64,000 bases of DNA from Diadophis punctatus similis (GCA_023053685.1 JALIGW010000005.1:53714742-53778741); one strand, 5' to 3'; counted from the first letter of the stretch, positions 44,556 to 57,064 are shown. The notes: generated by a model not told the origin, from the letters alone. A program made the numbers and translations.

Positions 44556-45077
44556 CAGTGGTGGGTTCCTACCAGTGCGGTCCACTCTATAGCACCGGTA
44601 GCGGCCCGCTGGTGACATCACAGTACCAGTGCGGTCAGTTGCTGGTGCCTGGGCGCCGCCATTTTTTCAAAAAAAAATTAATTTTTTAAAAAAATTTCTT
44701 CTGCGCATGCCCAGAAGCCGAGCTTCCGGCACTGCTCATGTGCCGCCTTCCTACCCCACAGTGAGTGCAAGCAGGGGAGGATGGCTGAGGGAGCATGTGA
44801 GACGCTGAAAGAATGGGCGGCAGGAGCTATCTCCATTCCCCTCCCTTCAGCAGTCTGAGAAGCCACGAACGCGCGGTGATGATCCTAGGCATTTTTGCAC
44901 GTTCGAGCTTCTTGAGCTGCTGAGGGGAGGGGGAATGGGCGGCAGGACCTATCTCAGTTCCCCTCCCTTCAGCAGTCTGATAAGCCACACCCACCTGGTC
45001 ACATGGCTGGCAAGCCACACCCACAAAATAAGCCACGCCCACAGAGTGGTAGTAAAAAAAATAGGAACCCGCCCCTG
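44556..45077. mobile_element. Non-autonomous hAT element, CAGnGGTGGGTTC family
   Basis: 522 bp, an internally deleted relative of the copies at 1098 and 8593. Ends CAGTGGTGGGTTCCTACC and GGAACCCGCCCCTG, perfect duplication ATTTATAT at 44548-44555 and 45078-45085. Confidence 0.92.
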
Positions 45078-45094
45078 ATTTATATGTCCCTCTA

Positions 45095-45920
45095 GAATGT
45101 TACACCTCTGCTCTGTGAGCTGCATTGGTTGACAGATTGCTTCCATGATCAATTCAAGGTGCTGGTTTTGACTTTTAAAGCCTTTTATGGCATGGGGTCA
45201 GGTTATTGGAGGAACCACCTCCACCCAATTACATCCATCTGTCTCATTAGGTCAGGTACAAGGGGTCTGTAACAGTTCCCATCTGCAAAGGAGTTTTATT
45301 TGGTGGGACATGAGAGATGGCTTTTTCTGCCATGGCCCTCACCTTGTGGAACATCATTTCCCTCTGGGGGGAATGGCCCCATCTCTAGCCCCATCCCTGA
45401 CATCTTTCTGGAAGTCCCTTAAGACATAGTTACATGGCTCAGGACCAGGCTACTTGCGGGACCGCATCCTGCCACATACCTCCCTACGACTGGTTAGGTC
45501 CCACAGAGTTGGTCTCCTCCAGGTCCCATCAACCAAGCAATGCCGGTTGGTGGGACCGCGGGGGAGAGCTTTCTCTGTGGGAGCTCCCTCTCTTTGGAAT
45601 CAACTACCACCAGAGATCCGAACTATCCCCACCCTGCTGGCCTTCCGCAAAGCCGTGAAAACATGGCTTTTCAAGCAGGCGGGCTAAGATATGACCAATG
45701 GGAACATCTGTGGTCTGCCCATGTGTGAAAGATGATAATGTTTTTTTTTTAAATTATAATTGTTTTTAATTGTTGTTATTATGCTTTTTTACTGATTGTT
45801 CCTCTTACATGTTGTACGCCGCCCTGAGTCCCTTGGGAGTTGGGCGGCTTATAAGAATGAATGAATGAATGAATGAATGAATGAATGAATGAATGAATGA
45901 ATGAATGAATGAATGAATAA
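45095..45920 (+). mobile_element. LINE 3' end (L2/CR1 group) with (GAAT)n tail
   Basis: Worn ORF2 C-terminal sequence: LHWL and VLTFKAFYGMG-type blocks first, then a second better block, RGRAFSVGAPSLWNQLPPEI and LLAFRKAVKTWLFKQAG, ending at 45687. The 3' UTR ends 'gccgccctgagtcccttggg' and leads into about 15 GAAT/GAATAA units (45858-45920). Two similar blocks suggest two overlapping insertions. Confidence 0.7.
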
Positions 45921-46224
45921 ATAGTTTTACCATCAGGCTTGGGATCTTAAGAAAATGGTGAATTTCTCAGGTAACTCATCCAGGAAACATTCTGGCTTGG
46001 ATATTCTGAGAGTTGTTACCCCAATATTTGTGGGAGATAACAGAATAGGAAACAAAAATACTGTCAGTGATTTCCTGATTGGGCCATCCAGGATATTGGT
46101 CTATCCAGGATATTGGTCTATTCCCATCATATCCAACTAATAAGTATTTACAATTTTGAGGACAGTAAGTTTGAAAAGCTGGTATAGACAAGAAAGTGTT
46201 TGAATTCTAGACTCTACATGCCTG

Positions 46225-46465
46225 GAGCTGAGATAGCGCAGTGGTTAAAAGCAGCATTGCAACCTTCAGCTGATTGCTAGTTCAGCAGTCCAGCTGTTCA
46301 AATCTCACTAGGCTCAAGGTTGACTCAGCCTTCCATCCTTCCGAGGTGGGTAAAATGAGGACCCAGATTGTTGGGGGCAATATGCTGAACTCTGTAAACC
46401 GCTTAGAGAGTGCTGTAAAGCACTATGAAGCGGTATATAAGTAAAGTGCTATTGCTATTGCTATA
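46225..46465 (+). mobile_element. tRNA-derived SINE
   Basis: The same family as 42832-43065: GAGATAGCGCAGTGGTTAAA head, GTTCAAATCTC B box, 'gttgactcagccttccatcc' body and (GCTATT)n tail. Confidence 0.85.
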
Positions 46466-47890
46466 TCCACTTTTCCCTCCACTTCTTGATGGCTGAACAA
46501 TCTAGTGTCTCCGCTGTAGACTTATTATTATTTTTATTTAACTTCCAGTAGCTTAAAAAAAAATCCCCTCCTCCATTTGCACAGTTCAGATGTTGCCATC
46601 CTGCAGACTTTATGTTTGACTGCTTCTCATACAAAGAGAAGCTGAAGAAGGGTGTGCCCATGACTCTTCTTTTAGATGTTGCCATAGTGGGTGCAGCTGA
46701 GAAATTGCTTATAGTGTACAGTGCAATTATGTTGTCAAGGATTCCCCTGCAACCACATTTTTTCCCCTTTTAAATGAAACCCGAAACAATCATACCTACT
46801 TTTTCAAAACGTCTGGTTTCTTGAATAAATCTGTCACATGATGAATAGATGAATCAGTACCGACAGCTCTGCTTTAGAATATAAAACATCAGTCTACTTT
46901 TCTATGAAGCTATCAGTTTTGAAACATTAACCAAGGCTGAAAATGCTTTTCTCTCTCTTTAATGCACAAACGCACACACTCATAAAGATGCATAGCCCCC
47001 CTCCCTTTGCTAGAAATGTGCTCTGTGTCGGCTTCTGTACCACTGGATCTCAGCAGGGTTGAGGTTTTTTTTTTCTGTTTTAGATTTAAAGCCTTCCTTT
47101 GTGGTGAATGCTAGTAAGAAGATATTTTGAGGCATTCCATGATACAGCATTGGAGAATGCTGTGAACATTCGCTTGAAAAAGAAGTGACAGATTATTTAA
47201 CCCATCAAAGAAACTCGGTTGGCAGAAAAGATTGTTAATTCAATAAATAGAACTGAAGAATGTCATTTTTTTTCTTTTGCTTTACAGCAGAGACTAGAGA
47301 AAATCAGCAGAACCTTCTGCATCATAATCTTCTCCCTCACTCACTTTGATATCCTTTTTTTAAAAAAAAAATTCTTCTCTGCATGCTCCATCCTCTTACT
47401 GTGAGACACAAAGATATAGTGACCACATGTCCCATGTAGTCAAAAATACATGCAAAGGAATGTTTAATCAGGGAGAAGGAAAATGGTATAATGGAAGCCT
47501 TTATATTATACATTATATACACATCTTTATAAATATATTGTGGGAAAAGTTCCTTTAAATATCCAGTGATATTTTAATTAAATATTTGATCAATTACTAT
47601 GTGTGAAGTGAGAAGAACAGAGTAAGGGAGTTAGTAACAAAAATCTTAATAGCTAATAATAGCTAATAATTCAGAACCGTGCAGTCTCTGGTCTTATGCA
47701 TTTGTTTCTTTGTTCATCTCATTTCGAGTTTGCTTCCCTCTATCTGAACTTGAATTTCTCTTATTGCATTAATTTTTAGATCCTTCTGTATTAACTCTCC
47801 AGCTTTTTTTTTTTGCTTATTGTGCTGCTTGAATTTTTTTCTTACTTGGGGTTTTTCAAATATTAGAGAATTCAGCTAGTAGCAGCCAGA
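46466..47890. other. No recognised feature
   Basis: AT-rich unique-looking sequence. A trace of 'gggagttatggaaattatag' near 47898 may be another worn hAT MITE. Confidence 0.4.
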
Positions 47891-47987
47891 AAACCTGGGA
47901 GTTATGGAAATTATAGTCCAACATATCCAGGCATCGTTGTACTGGAAATGAGATACACTGAAAAAGTGGGTAACATAGATAATATAG

Positions 47988-48113
47988 GGAAGCCTCTTTC
48001 AAGTTGGGCACCTTCTGGATGTGAAGAGTTCAATTCCTGGAATTCTCATATTTCATACCAGTCGATTGCTAAGAATTCTGGGATTGAAACCCCATACATC
48101 TCTAACATGGGCT
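47988..48113. mobile_element. Degenerate palindromic hAT MITE
   Basis: 'aagttgggcaccttctggat' with 'gttcaattcctggaattc' and then 'gaattctgggattgaaa' is a worn version of the element at 13256-13391. No duplication can be read. Confidence 0.4.
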
Positions 48114-48221
48114 AAGACAGAATGATATTGGGGAACCCATTGGGAGCTTCCAGTAGTAGGGCTGGCATCCACATGAGACATTCTTGGAACCTTGTAAGGA
48201 GTGTCATAACAGTGTCTACTC

Positions 48222-48353
48222 CAGTAATGGGTTCTAAAACCCTTTACTACCAGTTCACATGCGCAGAAGCGTCCCGGGTGGGTGGGTGGAGCCTCCCGCC
48301 GTCGGTGCTACCGGTTCTAAGAACCGATCCGAACCGGGAGCAACCCACCGCTG
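48222..48353. mobile_element. Short hAT MITE, CAGnGGTGGGTTC family
   Basis: 132 bp, ends CAGTAATGGGTTC and AGCAACCCACCGCTG, perfect duplication GTCTACTC at 48214-48221 and 48354-48361. Confidence 0.92.
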
Positions 48354-48650
48354 GTCTACTCTGGCTGGCTTTAAAATTTTTTGGCCTAGTATAAAAAGCT
48401 TAGTCTAGCCATTGTATCAATTTCTTGAAATATGCTTTTGATGTAGCATAATTCTTAGGATGTTATGGGAAAATAAAATAATGTCACCTAGGGACACCTC
48501 AAGCATAAACGGATTCTGCCCTACCATGTAATTCACAATCCCACAGATTTTGTTAGTGTATAAGAATATAACCAAAGATTATCCAGTCCTCAATGTCCAT
48601 TCAATCTAGTATGTTGCCTCAGAGAAGAGTTGCCAACTGTCTCTACAGAT

Positions 48651-48766
48651 CAATATTTCTCAGTCTTCGCAACGTTAAGATATGTGGATTTCAACTCCCA
48701 GAATTAAAGATGGCTGGGAAATTCCTGTAATTGAAATCCATATATCTTAAAGGTGAAGAACCACTG
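48651..48766. mobile_element. Worn palindromic hAT MITE
   Basis: 116 bp, an inverted repeat with 'ttcaactcccagaatt' and 'aattcctgtaattgaaa' arms. The right end is GAAGAACCACTG. Imperfect duplication CTACAGAT / CTATAGAC. Confidence 0.7.
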
Positions 48767-48861
48767 CTATAGACTTTTAAATAAAACAGGCAAAGGAGCT
48801 CCAAGAAAAAATCCTTCCCTGATGTGGAAAGCATGATAAAAGAAGACAATACTCAGATTTA

Positions 48862-49045
48862 GTTCAAATCTCACTGGCTCAGGGTTGACTCAGCCTTCCA
48901 TCCTTCCGAGGTAGGTAAAATGAGGACCCAGATTGTTGGGGGCAATGTAAATATACTTTGCTTAATGGTGTAAACCGCTTAGAGAGTGCTCGCACTATGA
49001 GGCAGTATATAAGTCTCACTAATAAATAAATAAATAAATAAATTT
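48862..49045 (+). mobile_element. tRNA-derived SINE, 5'-truncated, (AATA)n tail
   Basis: Starts at the B box GTTCAAATCTC and shares body and 3' region with the other copies. It ends in AATA units instead of (GCTATT)n and has 'ggcaatgtaaatatactttg', a variant also seen in the copy within L1. Confidence 0.8.
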
Positions 49046-49114
49046 AATATCCTTTGTTATATTGAAATAACCAGGTGACTACAATTCCAATCACTCTCAG
49101 CATAGGCTTTGACT

Positions 49115-49272
49115 CAGCGGTGGGTTGCTACCGGTCCGGTCTGGTTCTACGAACCGGTGGCGGGAGGCTGCACCCAACTGCCCCGGACGCTTCTGCGCAT
49201 GCGCAGAAGCTTCGCGCGCGTGCATGAGTGCATACACAAACCGGTAATGATGGGATTTAGAACCCATCACTG
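49115..49272. mobile_element. Short hAT MITE, CAGnGGTGGGTTC family
   Basis: 158 bp, ends CAGCGGTGGGTTGCTACC and AGAACCCATCACTG, perfect duplication CTTTGACT at 49107-49114 and 49273-49280. Contains a perfect TGCGCATGCGCA (49194-49205). Confidence 0.92.
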
Positions 49273-49280
49273 CTTTGACT

Positions 49281-50282
49281 GTACTGACAGGAGTTGCAGA
49301 CCAATGTTTCTGATGGGCAGCAGATTAATGAAAGTTGGCTCAGAAGTCTATGTTCCTCTGTAGATTAGCACATTTCCTTAAACTAAATGGTATCTATATC
49401 TGTTTGGCTAGCCCCTACTTTATCACATGTTGCTCTTTATACCCTTTCTCCTTTATTCTCTCCTTCCTATGGGTGGGGGAATGGGGTGGGGGAGTGAGGG
49501 AGGAAGACTTTCCAAAGTAAACAAATCTTTCAATGAGGAGTTCCTTGTTCTCTGCCCACTCTCTCATATTTACACTGTCATACTTTGTCTGTCTGAAAGA
49601 GACAGAGGAGGCAAACAGATTTACTGCCTTTATTAGATTAGCCAGCTGAGCTATCTGAAAGAAGCCCAAAGGAAAAATCCAGAATTCTGCAAACTAAACA
49701 ACTCTGTTCTGCTTTATCATTGCCACATTATAATAAATGTACAGACTTTGCCTCTACCAAGTTGCATTGTCGTCTTTTTTGAAGGAGAAAGAAAGAAAGA
49801 ATGAGAATTGTCTCGAGTCCTAATCATGTATATTCCAGGGGATCCCAAAACACTAGCTCTTTGCAAGCAAAGTTTCACCCACAATTGCACTGACTCCAAA
49901 CTTTAATCAGAGCTGGATGCGCTTTGCATCCCAATCTCATGAAGAGAAAAAGCAAATAGCTATTCAGAATACATTATTCAAATGTGGAATTAGCATAAAC
50001 TTAGGGTCTGCATAATTCAGCTTCAATATGATGGGAGAATGCAGGCAGAGGGGGCTATGGGTATATGTGTGTTGGCGTCTGCATTGTGACAAATTCAGGA
50101 TCTTACGGCAAAAGGAGCTGTGAGAAATGGGAAGGGAGAAATGTAAGATAGTCTCATAAAATTCATAGATGCTAGCAGACTCCATGGTGTGGTCTTTGAT
50201 TGAAAGGAATGGAATGGCATGCCATTAAACATGAAGTATAGATGGAAAATGCTGGCTTTGACAGATCAGATAGTCAAATGAA
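49281..50282. other. No recognised feature
   Basis: Unique-looking sequence with small random frames. Confidence 0.4.
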
Positions 50283-50384
50283 TTCCTTCCTTCCTTCCTT
50301 CCTTCCTTCCTTCCTTCCTTCCTTCCTTCCTTCCTTCCTTCCTTCCTTCCTTCCTTCCTTCCTTCCTTCCTTCCTTCCTTCCTA
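50283..50384. repeat. (TTCC)n microsatellite
   Basis: About 25 TTCC units, then imperfect CCTACCTT variants to about 50440. Confidence 0.97.
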
Positions 50385-50512
50385 CCTTCCTACCTTTCCT
50401 TCCTTCCTACCTTCCCTCCCTCCCCCTCCCTTCTACCAAAGGCAATCAAGGCAACTGTCAAGCAAAACATAAAATATTAATACTTAAAATAATTATTAAT
50501 CCTACCACCAAG

Positions 50513-50809
50513 CAGTGGTGGGTTCCTACTGGTGCGGTTCACTCTGTTGTTCCTGTAGCGGCCAGCAGATGGCACTGTTTGCACGCGACCGTTCCGGTGC
50601 TGATTTTTTGGGCTTTTTTTGCAAAATCTTGCCAAAATCGCGCGCACGCACATCCCCTCACAAGATTTTGGTGGGATTTTGCTTCCGTGCATGCGCGGAA
50701 GTAAAATCTCGAAAGAAGGCACATGCACATAGCGAGCATATACACACGCCAAACGTGGCGATGTGCACGCAGCGCTCCAGTAGCGAGGTAAGAGAGCAAC
50801 CCACCCCTT
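50513..50809. mobile_element. hAT MITE, CAGnGGTGGGTTC family, diverged
   Basis: 297 bp, left end CAGTGGTGGGTTCCTAC, right end AGCAACCCACCCCTT. Duplication CCACCAAG / CCACAAAG with one mismatch, so an older insertion than most of its relatives here. Confidence 0.82.
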
Positions 50810-51375
50810 CCACAAAGCCTAGGTGACAATTCTTCTCAAATCATTCCATTAAACTGACTAAAAATGGGAGCATCTGCAGAACCTGGAGATCATCTGTTGC
50901 CAGTCATTGTAGACAATACAGTGTAACTATAAGATGCAAACATTTCAATAACAGGTTTGGATATTTAAATTGAAATGCAAAACAATACAGAATATTCAAC
51001 TATGATTAAGAACAGATTTTAGCCATTTTTTAAAAAGAATGCCAACAGCAATAACAATTAAACAATTAAAAAGAATCAGTAGTGTGACAAGTCATATATA
51101 TCAATAAAAAGTCAATAAAGCACCACCCAGTAAAAGCCCTTCGAAAAGGTTAGATCTCAAAGCTGTTGCAAATACTACAGCAAAGCATGGAATTGCTCAT
51201 GCCTTGGGAGGACAATTAATCAGACACTTTCAGACTGAGCAATCCTCTCTCAAACTGGATCTGTAGCAAGGAGAATTACTCTCCAGAGAAAACAGAGGGA
51301 GAAAATCATAAACCTAGTGTTTTTTGCAGTCTAAAATCTCGTTTCTAACTGCTTTTCACAAACCATTCCCTAGAA

Positions 51376-51823
51376 CTGTGGTGGCGAACCTATGGCATGT
51401 GTGCCACAGGTGGCATGCGGAGCCATATCTGCTGGCACGCGAGCCGTTGTCTTAGCTCAGCTCCAGCGCTGGCCAGCTGATTTTCAGCTCGCGCGGAGGC
51501 TCTGGGAGGATGTTTTCGGCCTCCAGAGGGCTTCTGGGGGGATGGGGAGGCCATTTTTGCCCTCCCCAGGCTCCAGGGAGGAGGCTGGGGAGGGCAAAAA
51601 ATGGGCCTACGGAGTCCACCGGAAGTTGGGAAACAGGGGAGTTGGGGGGTGTCGTGCGCACATGCGCAGGGGCGGGGAAGCACAGGGGGTTGCATGCACG
51701 TGTGCATGCGCAGGGGGCGGGGCACGCGAGGCATTGAATTATGGGTGTGAGCATGCGTGCATGCACAATAGCGCACACGCACACACTTTTGGCACCCGAG
51801 GGAAAAAAGGTTCACCATCACTG
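51376..51823. mobile_element. hAT element, CAGTGATGGCGAA family
   Basis: 448 bp, ends CTGTGGTGGCGAACC (first base mutated or shifted) and GGTTCACCATCACTG, perfect duplication CCCTAGAA at 51368-51375 and 51824-51831. The CpG-rich interior has no gene. Confidence 0.9.
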
Positions 51824-51904
51824 CCCTAGAAACTAATTCCACCTGAAACAATCTTCAACCCCCAACTCAGGTAGTTATACTCGTATCCAGAATGCATTTG
51901 ATGA

Positions 51905-52240
51905 ACTTCTCTCTCTCCAGAAAATGTGCACTAGGCTTTTCTACATGTTGTATTTATATGATGCCTGGTTGTGTGTAGGATTTTGTTGTTAATTAGGGTG
52001 TTGATGGCTGGCTATTAAATTGATTGTTGTTTCCTTGTTCCACTGCATCCTTGACTTCTAAGTACCTGATCAGCTGGTGGTAAATCAGCACTCCTGTTGA
52101 CTGACAAGGGGCATGCTTCCGAGGCTTCAATATTTTATCTGGCTATTTTTGTCCCTGGTCAGCCAACAATCGTAGTAGCTCTGAAATTGAATGTCCTTGT
52201 TCATTGCAGTGTGAGGCTACCAATGAGTTTAGGTTTCATT
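51905..52240 (-). repeat. Unclassified interspersed repeat (copy 3, longest)
   Basis: The left part matches 27300-27410 and the right part matches 4090-4180, joining those two fragments into one repeat of at least 330 bp. On the minus strand it has 'caatgaacaaggacattcaa' and a 'catataaatac' segment. Possibly Penelope-like; unconfirmed. Confidence 0.5.
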
Positions 52241-53030
52241 ACACTTAATGAGTGATTTTTCCCCTATTGCTCTGATTTCTGTAGACATATATGGCCATGA
52301 AACAGCAGAAGTAAATCCAACTCAGTAAGCAGACAATAGAAAGCTGCTTGAAAGGAAGCACTGATCAGCCAAATCTGTTGGATTAGCTTTTGGAAGTTGA
52401 TATCCATAGGAGTCTTATATAAGCCATCATGACATTATATGTCAGAACTGAATCTCTGCCCTAATTTCTACTTAGCACCTTTATGTGCTAATGCAGAAAT
52501 AAAGGAAATAGCTAAGGGTGCTGCATAATTATGAGTTCTGCTTAAACCAAGCAGCCACCTACTTGGTTTCTCAACGGATAGTTCTCTATTTATTGTTTTG
52601 ATTTTTTTTTCTGTTTGAAAGTTCTTCCACCTAAGTCTCATTTAAAGATAAAGTATCCTTAAAAAGGACAGCCCGAACAGCGATGGACCCCATCAGCATT
52701 TAACATCCAGAAGTAAAACTGATCAGTCTTACATCATTTAGTCCATGCCTGCCTTAGGATAGTGAGATTCATGGTCATTATATTTCAGTTATCATGACTA
52801 TTTCAGAATGTGCATATGTGCCATTAAAGACAGTCTGTATTTCAGGTTGTCTGATTTTTAAAATGATATTTAATTAACTACCATGTGCAGTAACTGCACA
52901 AATAATGACTTTGTCTACACTTAAATGGCATATAATTCATAATTGATGGAGATAAAAGTTGACATTTCCCATTGCTTTAGGATGACATATGTTCAGAAAA
53001 TATAAAAATATATAGAGGATTAGAATTTGA
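52241..53030. other. No recognised feature
   Basis: AT-rich, unique-looking. Confidence 0.4.
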
Positions 53031-53034
53031 TGTA

Positions 53035-53965
53035 TAAAAAGAAACTATTACATTCAGATGGAGATTAAATGAAATGTTACAGAAAGAGGCAATAGTGAAG
53101 GACTTTAAAAAGAAACTAATTGAATTTTTCTAAAATAACCTAAACATAGGCATGGATTTAAGAATGGTTTGGGATGTAAGCAAAGCTTTTATGAAAGGAT
53201 ATTTTATACAATATAATACTTTTCCTAAAAGAAGAGCCAGGGAAAACACAGGCTATTTTGGATGAGATAAAGAAAACAAGAAGAATTAAAGAAATTTCCA
53301 GGGAATACTAGCATTTTTCAGCAAAATAAACTTTTACAGTAATAGTTGTCAATAATAACAATAAAAAATGGAAATAAAAAAACAAAAACAAAAAAAATTG
53401 AATTTGCAAATAAACTAGAGAAATAGTTGGCATATAATGTAAATTAAGAAAACAGAAGAAAAAGAAAATAAAATAATTGAAATTTATATTATGTTATAGT
53501 CTTAAAGACATTTTTAAATAGAATGATATACAGTGTATTGTAAGTACATGACACAGGAAAAGCTGTTTACATAAAGATTCTTTAGATTTAACCAAAATCT
53601 AATGTAACCAACAAGAAGGGACATTTTATTATGCTTGGTGAAAAGTTTGGGTTCAATAACATATAATAAAGAAATTTTAAAGATTCATATGCAATTGAAA
53701 TCAGACACTTTTCTTTTGGGATTTATGTACAAGCAGTTGGAAAAAAATAGAACTTTGTTTTTATATATGACAATTGCAGTAAAACTCTTAAATGCTGGGA
53801 AGCTGGAAAAATTGACTTTACCCACAATGGAGGGAGGGATGATAAAGATGATGCAACTTGATAAAATATCCAAATTAAATTGCTTTAGTTTGATAAGTTT
53901 TTTTTCTCAGTTTAATAATGATTGGAAAGCCCTTATTGACTTTTTGTGAGAAACAGAAGCAGAAA
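53035..53965 (+). pseudogene. L1 LINE ORF2 remnants
   Basis: 53035-53300 translates in pieces as the L1 linker between endonuclease and RT (WRLNEMLQKEAIVKDFKKKL, then VWDVSKAFMKGYFIQYN). 53635-53949 is an L1-type C-terminus (LFLYMTIAVKLLNAGKLEKL, PTMEGGMIKMMQLDKI, FNNDWKALIDFL). The whole RT between them is missing, so this is an internally deleted relic. Confidence 0.7.
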
Positions 53966-54412
53966 AATGATATGGTTTTGAGGATTAGAATAAAAATAAT
54001 AGTTTATAGAAAAATGTAACCAAGTTATAACTGAAGAGAAAGAGTTATATATGTGTGCACTTATATGTATATTTATAACTGCTGTAAAAGAAAATCAGAA
54101 GTCACTTCTTTATTTTTTTACTCTATTTCTGAACTTTCATCTTAACTTTTTTCCTCTATTTCTCCTTTTCTCTTTTTTCATTTAAAACATTAGTTCTTTG
54201 TTAATTTTTACTGTTTATTCAAAATTCTGACACAGGTTTTTTTTAAAGGATTAGAGTAAATCAAGTTATCATGAAGCGGCATTCTGGAATCAGTTAACTA
54301 AATCTATTCCATTTAATGTAATGAGAAATGTGTTCAAGGTTTGCCCTGTCTGTCTGCACAGCTCCTAAAAGCTTTACATTTTTGGACCGTATTTGTGCCC
54401 AAGTACCGTAGT

Positions 54413-54650
54413 AGCAGAGCCAGCTTAGTGTAATGGTTAAGACCCTAGAAACTGGGAGACCATATGAGTTGCAATCCCTCCTTAGGCACAAAGACAGCTA
54501 GGTGACTTTGAATTACGGTAGTCATTCTTTGTCAGCCCTAGGAAGGAGGTAATGGCAAATCACTTATGAAATCTTGCCACGAAAAATGCAGGGATTTTTC
54601 CAAGCAGTCACTATGAGTCAAAACTGACTACAAGGTGCACCCCAAAGAAA
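54413..54650 (+). mobile_element. Sauria-type tRNA-derived SINE
   Basis: Head 'gagccagcttagtgtaatgg' with an A-box-like TAGTGTAATGGTTAAGAC, a worn B box near 'gagttgcaatccc', then 'gaaggaggtaatggcaaatc' and a 3' end 'atgagtcaaaactgactaca'. That 3' end resembles the tail shared by Sauria SINEs and Bov-B LINEs. Confidence 0.75.
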
Positions 54651-55003
54651 AGCCACACACATGTGCACACCGCATGCACACACAATAGCGTAGCACAGTC
54701 AGTAGGAAGTCGCCTAAGAAAGCTAAAATACTCACAAAGGTTGCTGTTGAGGAACCACATATTACTTTTGCTTTTCAGGAGTTCTTCACATTGTTTAATG
54801 AAAATGCACAATCTACTGTAAATAGAAACAAAAGTACTCTTGAAAATCTGTACATTACTGCTCCGAAGTTTAGCTGGATTTAAGTTTTTGCTTCTAAAAT
54901 ATTGAGATTATTTTTAGAACTTTAGTCTAAAAGGTATAGAAGTGATAAACCAAAAGATTAGAAAGCAATCTTTTTAGAAAGCTGGATGCTATCTCAGTTG
55001 CTC

Positions 55004-55284
55004 TGTATGGAGAACTAGGCGGGCAGGAACTGAGGCTAGGCAGGTTGGGAAACAAACAACCTTTATTGCTAACAGTAATAACCAAGAACAGGCACTCCCG
55101 TGAGGCAACAACAAGATTAGCCAACTGACAGCCATTTATATAGGAGCTGTCCAATGGGCGGACCAATGGCAGGGCTGCATTCTCCCGCCGGCTAGTTGCT
55201 CGTGTCTTAACCAATCAGGAACGTCTTGCACTGGCAAGCCTCCAGCCATTGTCGTAGCCCAGAGGACTTAACATCAGCTGAACA
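55004..55284 (-). mobile_element. Solo LTR
   Basis: 281 bp, TG...CA ends, 4-bp duplication GCTC at 55000-55003 and 55285-55288. On the minus strand it has inverted CCAAT boxes (55151-55167), TATATAAA (55135-55142) and AATAAA (55062-55067) in the right order and spacing for U3-R-U5. Nothing internal remains, so it arose by LTR-LTR recombination. Retroviral or Gypsy origin cannot be decided. Confidence 0.75.
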
Positions 55285-55330
55285 GCTCAAGGTGAAATGT
55301 AATTCTACAAGCAGGATTGTATGCAGTGCA

Positions 55331-55437
55331 TGGTCAAAAAAAGTCAACATGGCAGCCATGACTGTATGTCACAGATAAAACGGAGCTTTGATTACACCAT
55401 CACAGCAGCCATCTTGACTTTTTTCTACTACACGCCG
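55331..55437. repeat. Short inverted-repeat element
   Basis: 'ggtcaaaaaaagtcaacatg' and 'gcagccatcttgactttttt' are inverted partners about 80 bp apart, suggesting a worn palindromic MITE. No target duplication seen. Confidence 0.45.
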
Positions 55438-56870
55438 TGGATACCCGGTCTAAAAGTAAGGATGCTTGAAAGGTGCCTGGACAGGGAAGAGTTAATAAAG
55501 AAGAATGGAATAATTTAAAATAACATTTTTTCTCTGCAATACTCTGCACTATTCTAAACACTGCAGAAGATCCTTTTCATAACTATTTGTTAAGATATAT
55601 AGGAAAGAGGTGATGGTAAGGAGAATTAAAATTAAAATGTAACAATTATAAGCAAGTAAGAGACAGAGACAACAAAACGAAAACAAAATTTCTGTGAGAG
55701 CTACCATAACTATAATGTCTCTAGTTACAGGAGGTTTTCAATTAGCTTACTTAACCATAGTTTAGTGACATACTGTAGCTATAATTGGCTGCATTCCACA
55801 CCACTTACTAAGTTACACATGGTGGTTATATTGTACAGCACCTTAAACCCCAACTTTATTTTGAATTAATATACTACTCATAATGTGCAAGTTGTTGGCT
55901 TGAGCAATATCATACTTTTTGTGACATGTCACAGGCATGCTCCAGCAGTCCAACCCAAGTATTTGTGTCGTGTGTGGACCCCTTGCTCCCCCATGGGCAC
56001 CCATTCATCAAACTCCATATTCTCATCTTTTCCCAACAGAATGTTCTCCCTTTATTTCTAGCCAGAAACTTCTAAAGATAATGGGATTGAAAGCAGTTTT
56101 TGGGAGTTTACCACATTGAGGAAGATTAATCTGGTGGGGCCCAAAAGCTATTAGCAAATCTTTGTGACAGAACTGACAATATTCGTCCTTTCATGCCAGG
56201 GTTTCTATGTTTTTCACACACTTTGAGCAAAAAGTAGCAGATGGCTTATTAAGGCACACACTGTTTCGCACATGTGGATTTTTCACAGATACCAATTTTT
56301 TCTTTCATAGGTATGCTTCTCTGTGTGTCACTTATAAGCATCTCAATCACATATAGGCATTTGCTGTACTATAGTATGTGTATGCCTGCTTAGAAACTAT
56401 AGCTAATTGTAGTTTCCCAGAAACAGGAATTTATGGATTCATCATTCACACCTGATGGTCACATGCTTTTTCTCACCAGGGAAAAATTCTCACATGCAAC
56501 GAGGATCTTAAAGTGTTGATTGTTTACATTTAATTACTTCTATGCATCTTGTAAATGCTCTCTATATTCCAAAGTTGACATTAATTTTAGATTATTGGAT
56601 TTCTCTCCCATTCACTGTACAGTATATTGGAAAATGGCCTTAAGCAGAAATGAAAAAAAAAATCTTCCAAAAGTTAGGAATGTGAGGCTGCAGGGTAGAA
56701 GAATTTGCTAATTGAAGGGCTGTTGGACTGTGTGTGTAAACAGTAATTTTTAAAAATCATTCCATATGATTTTTAATCATTCCATCATTCCAATATCCAG
56801 ATCCAACTGATTTGCCATTGCCTTATCTGGGATATTTTTGATATCTTAGTTTAGCTTATTTATCCTAGTT
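55438..56870. other. No recognised feature
   Basis: Unique-looking AT-rich sequence. Confidence 0.4.
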
Positions 56871-56875
56871 TAACC

Positions 56876-57060
56876 CCGAGAGCCAGTTTGATGTAGTAGT
56901 GAAGGCACCAGGCTAGAAATCCAGAGTCTATGTGATCCTACCAGTTAATCCTAGGAAGAAGGCAAAGACAAACCACTTAAGAAATATCTTGCCAAAAAAC
57001 CTACAAGAACTAGTCCAAATAATTGGCAGGAGTCAAATACTGTCTGGAAGATGTGTGTGC
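56876..57060 (+). mobile_element. Sauria-type SINE, internally deleted
   Basis: 'gagccagtttgatgtagtag', 'aaggcaccaggctagaaatc' and 'ggaagaaggcaaagacaaac' match the family of 54413-54650, with the B-box region shortened. Confidence 0.7.
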
Positions 57061-57064
57061 ACAC

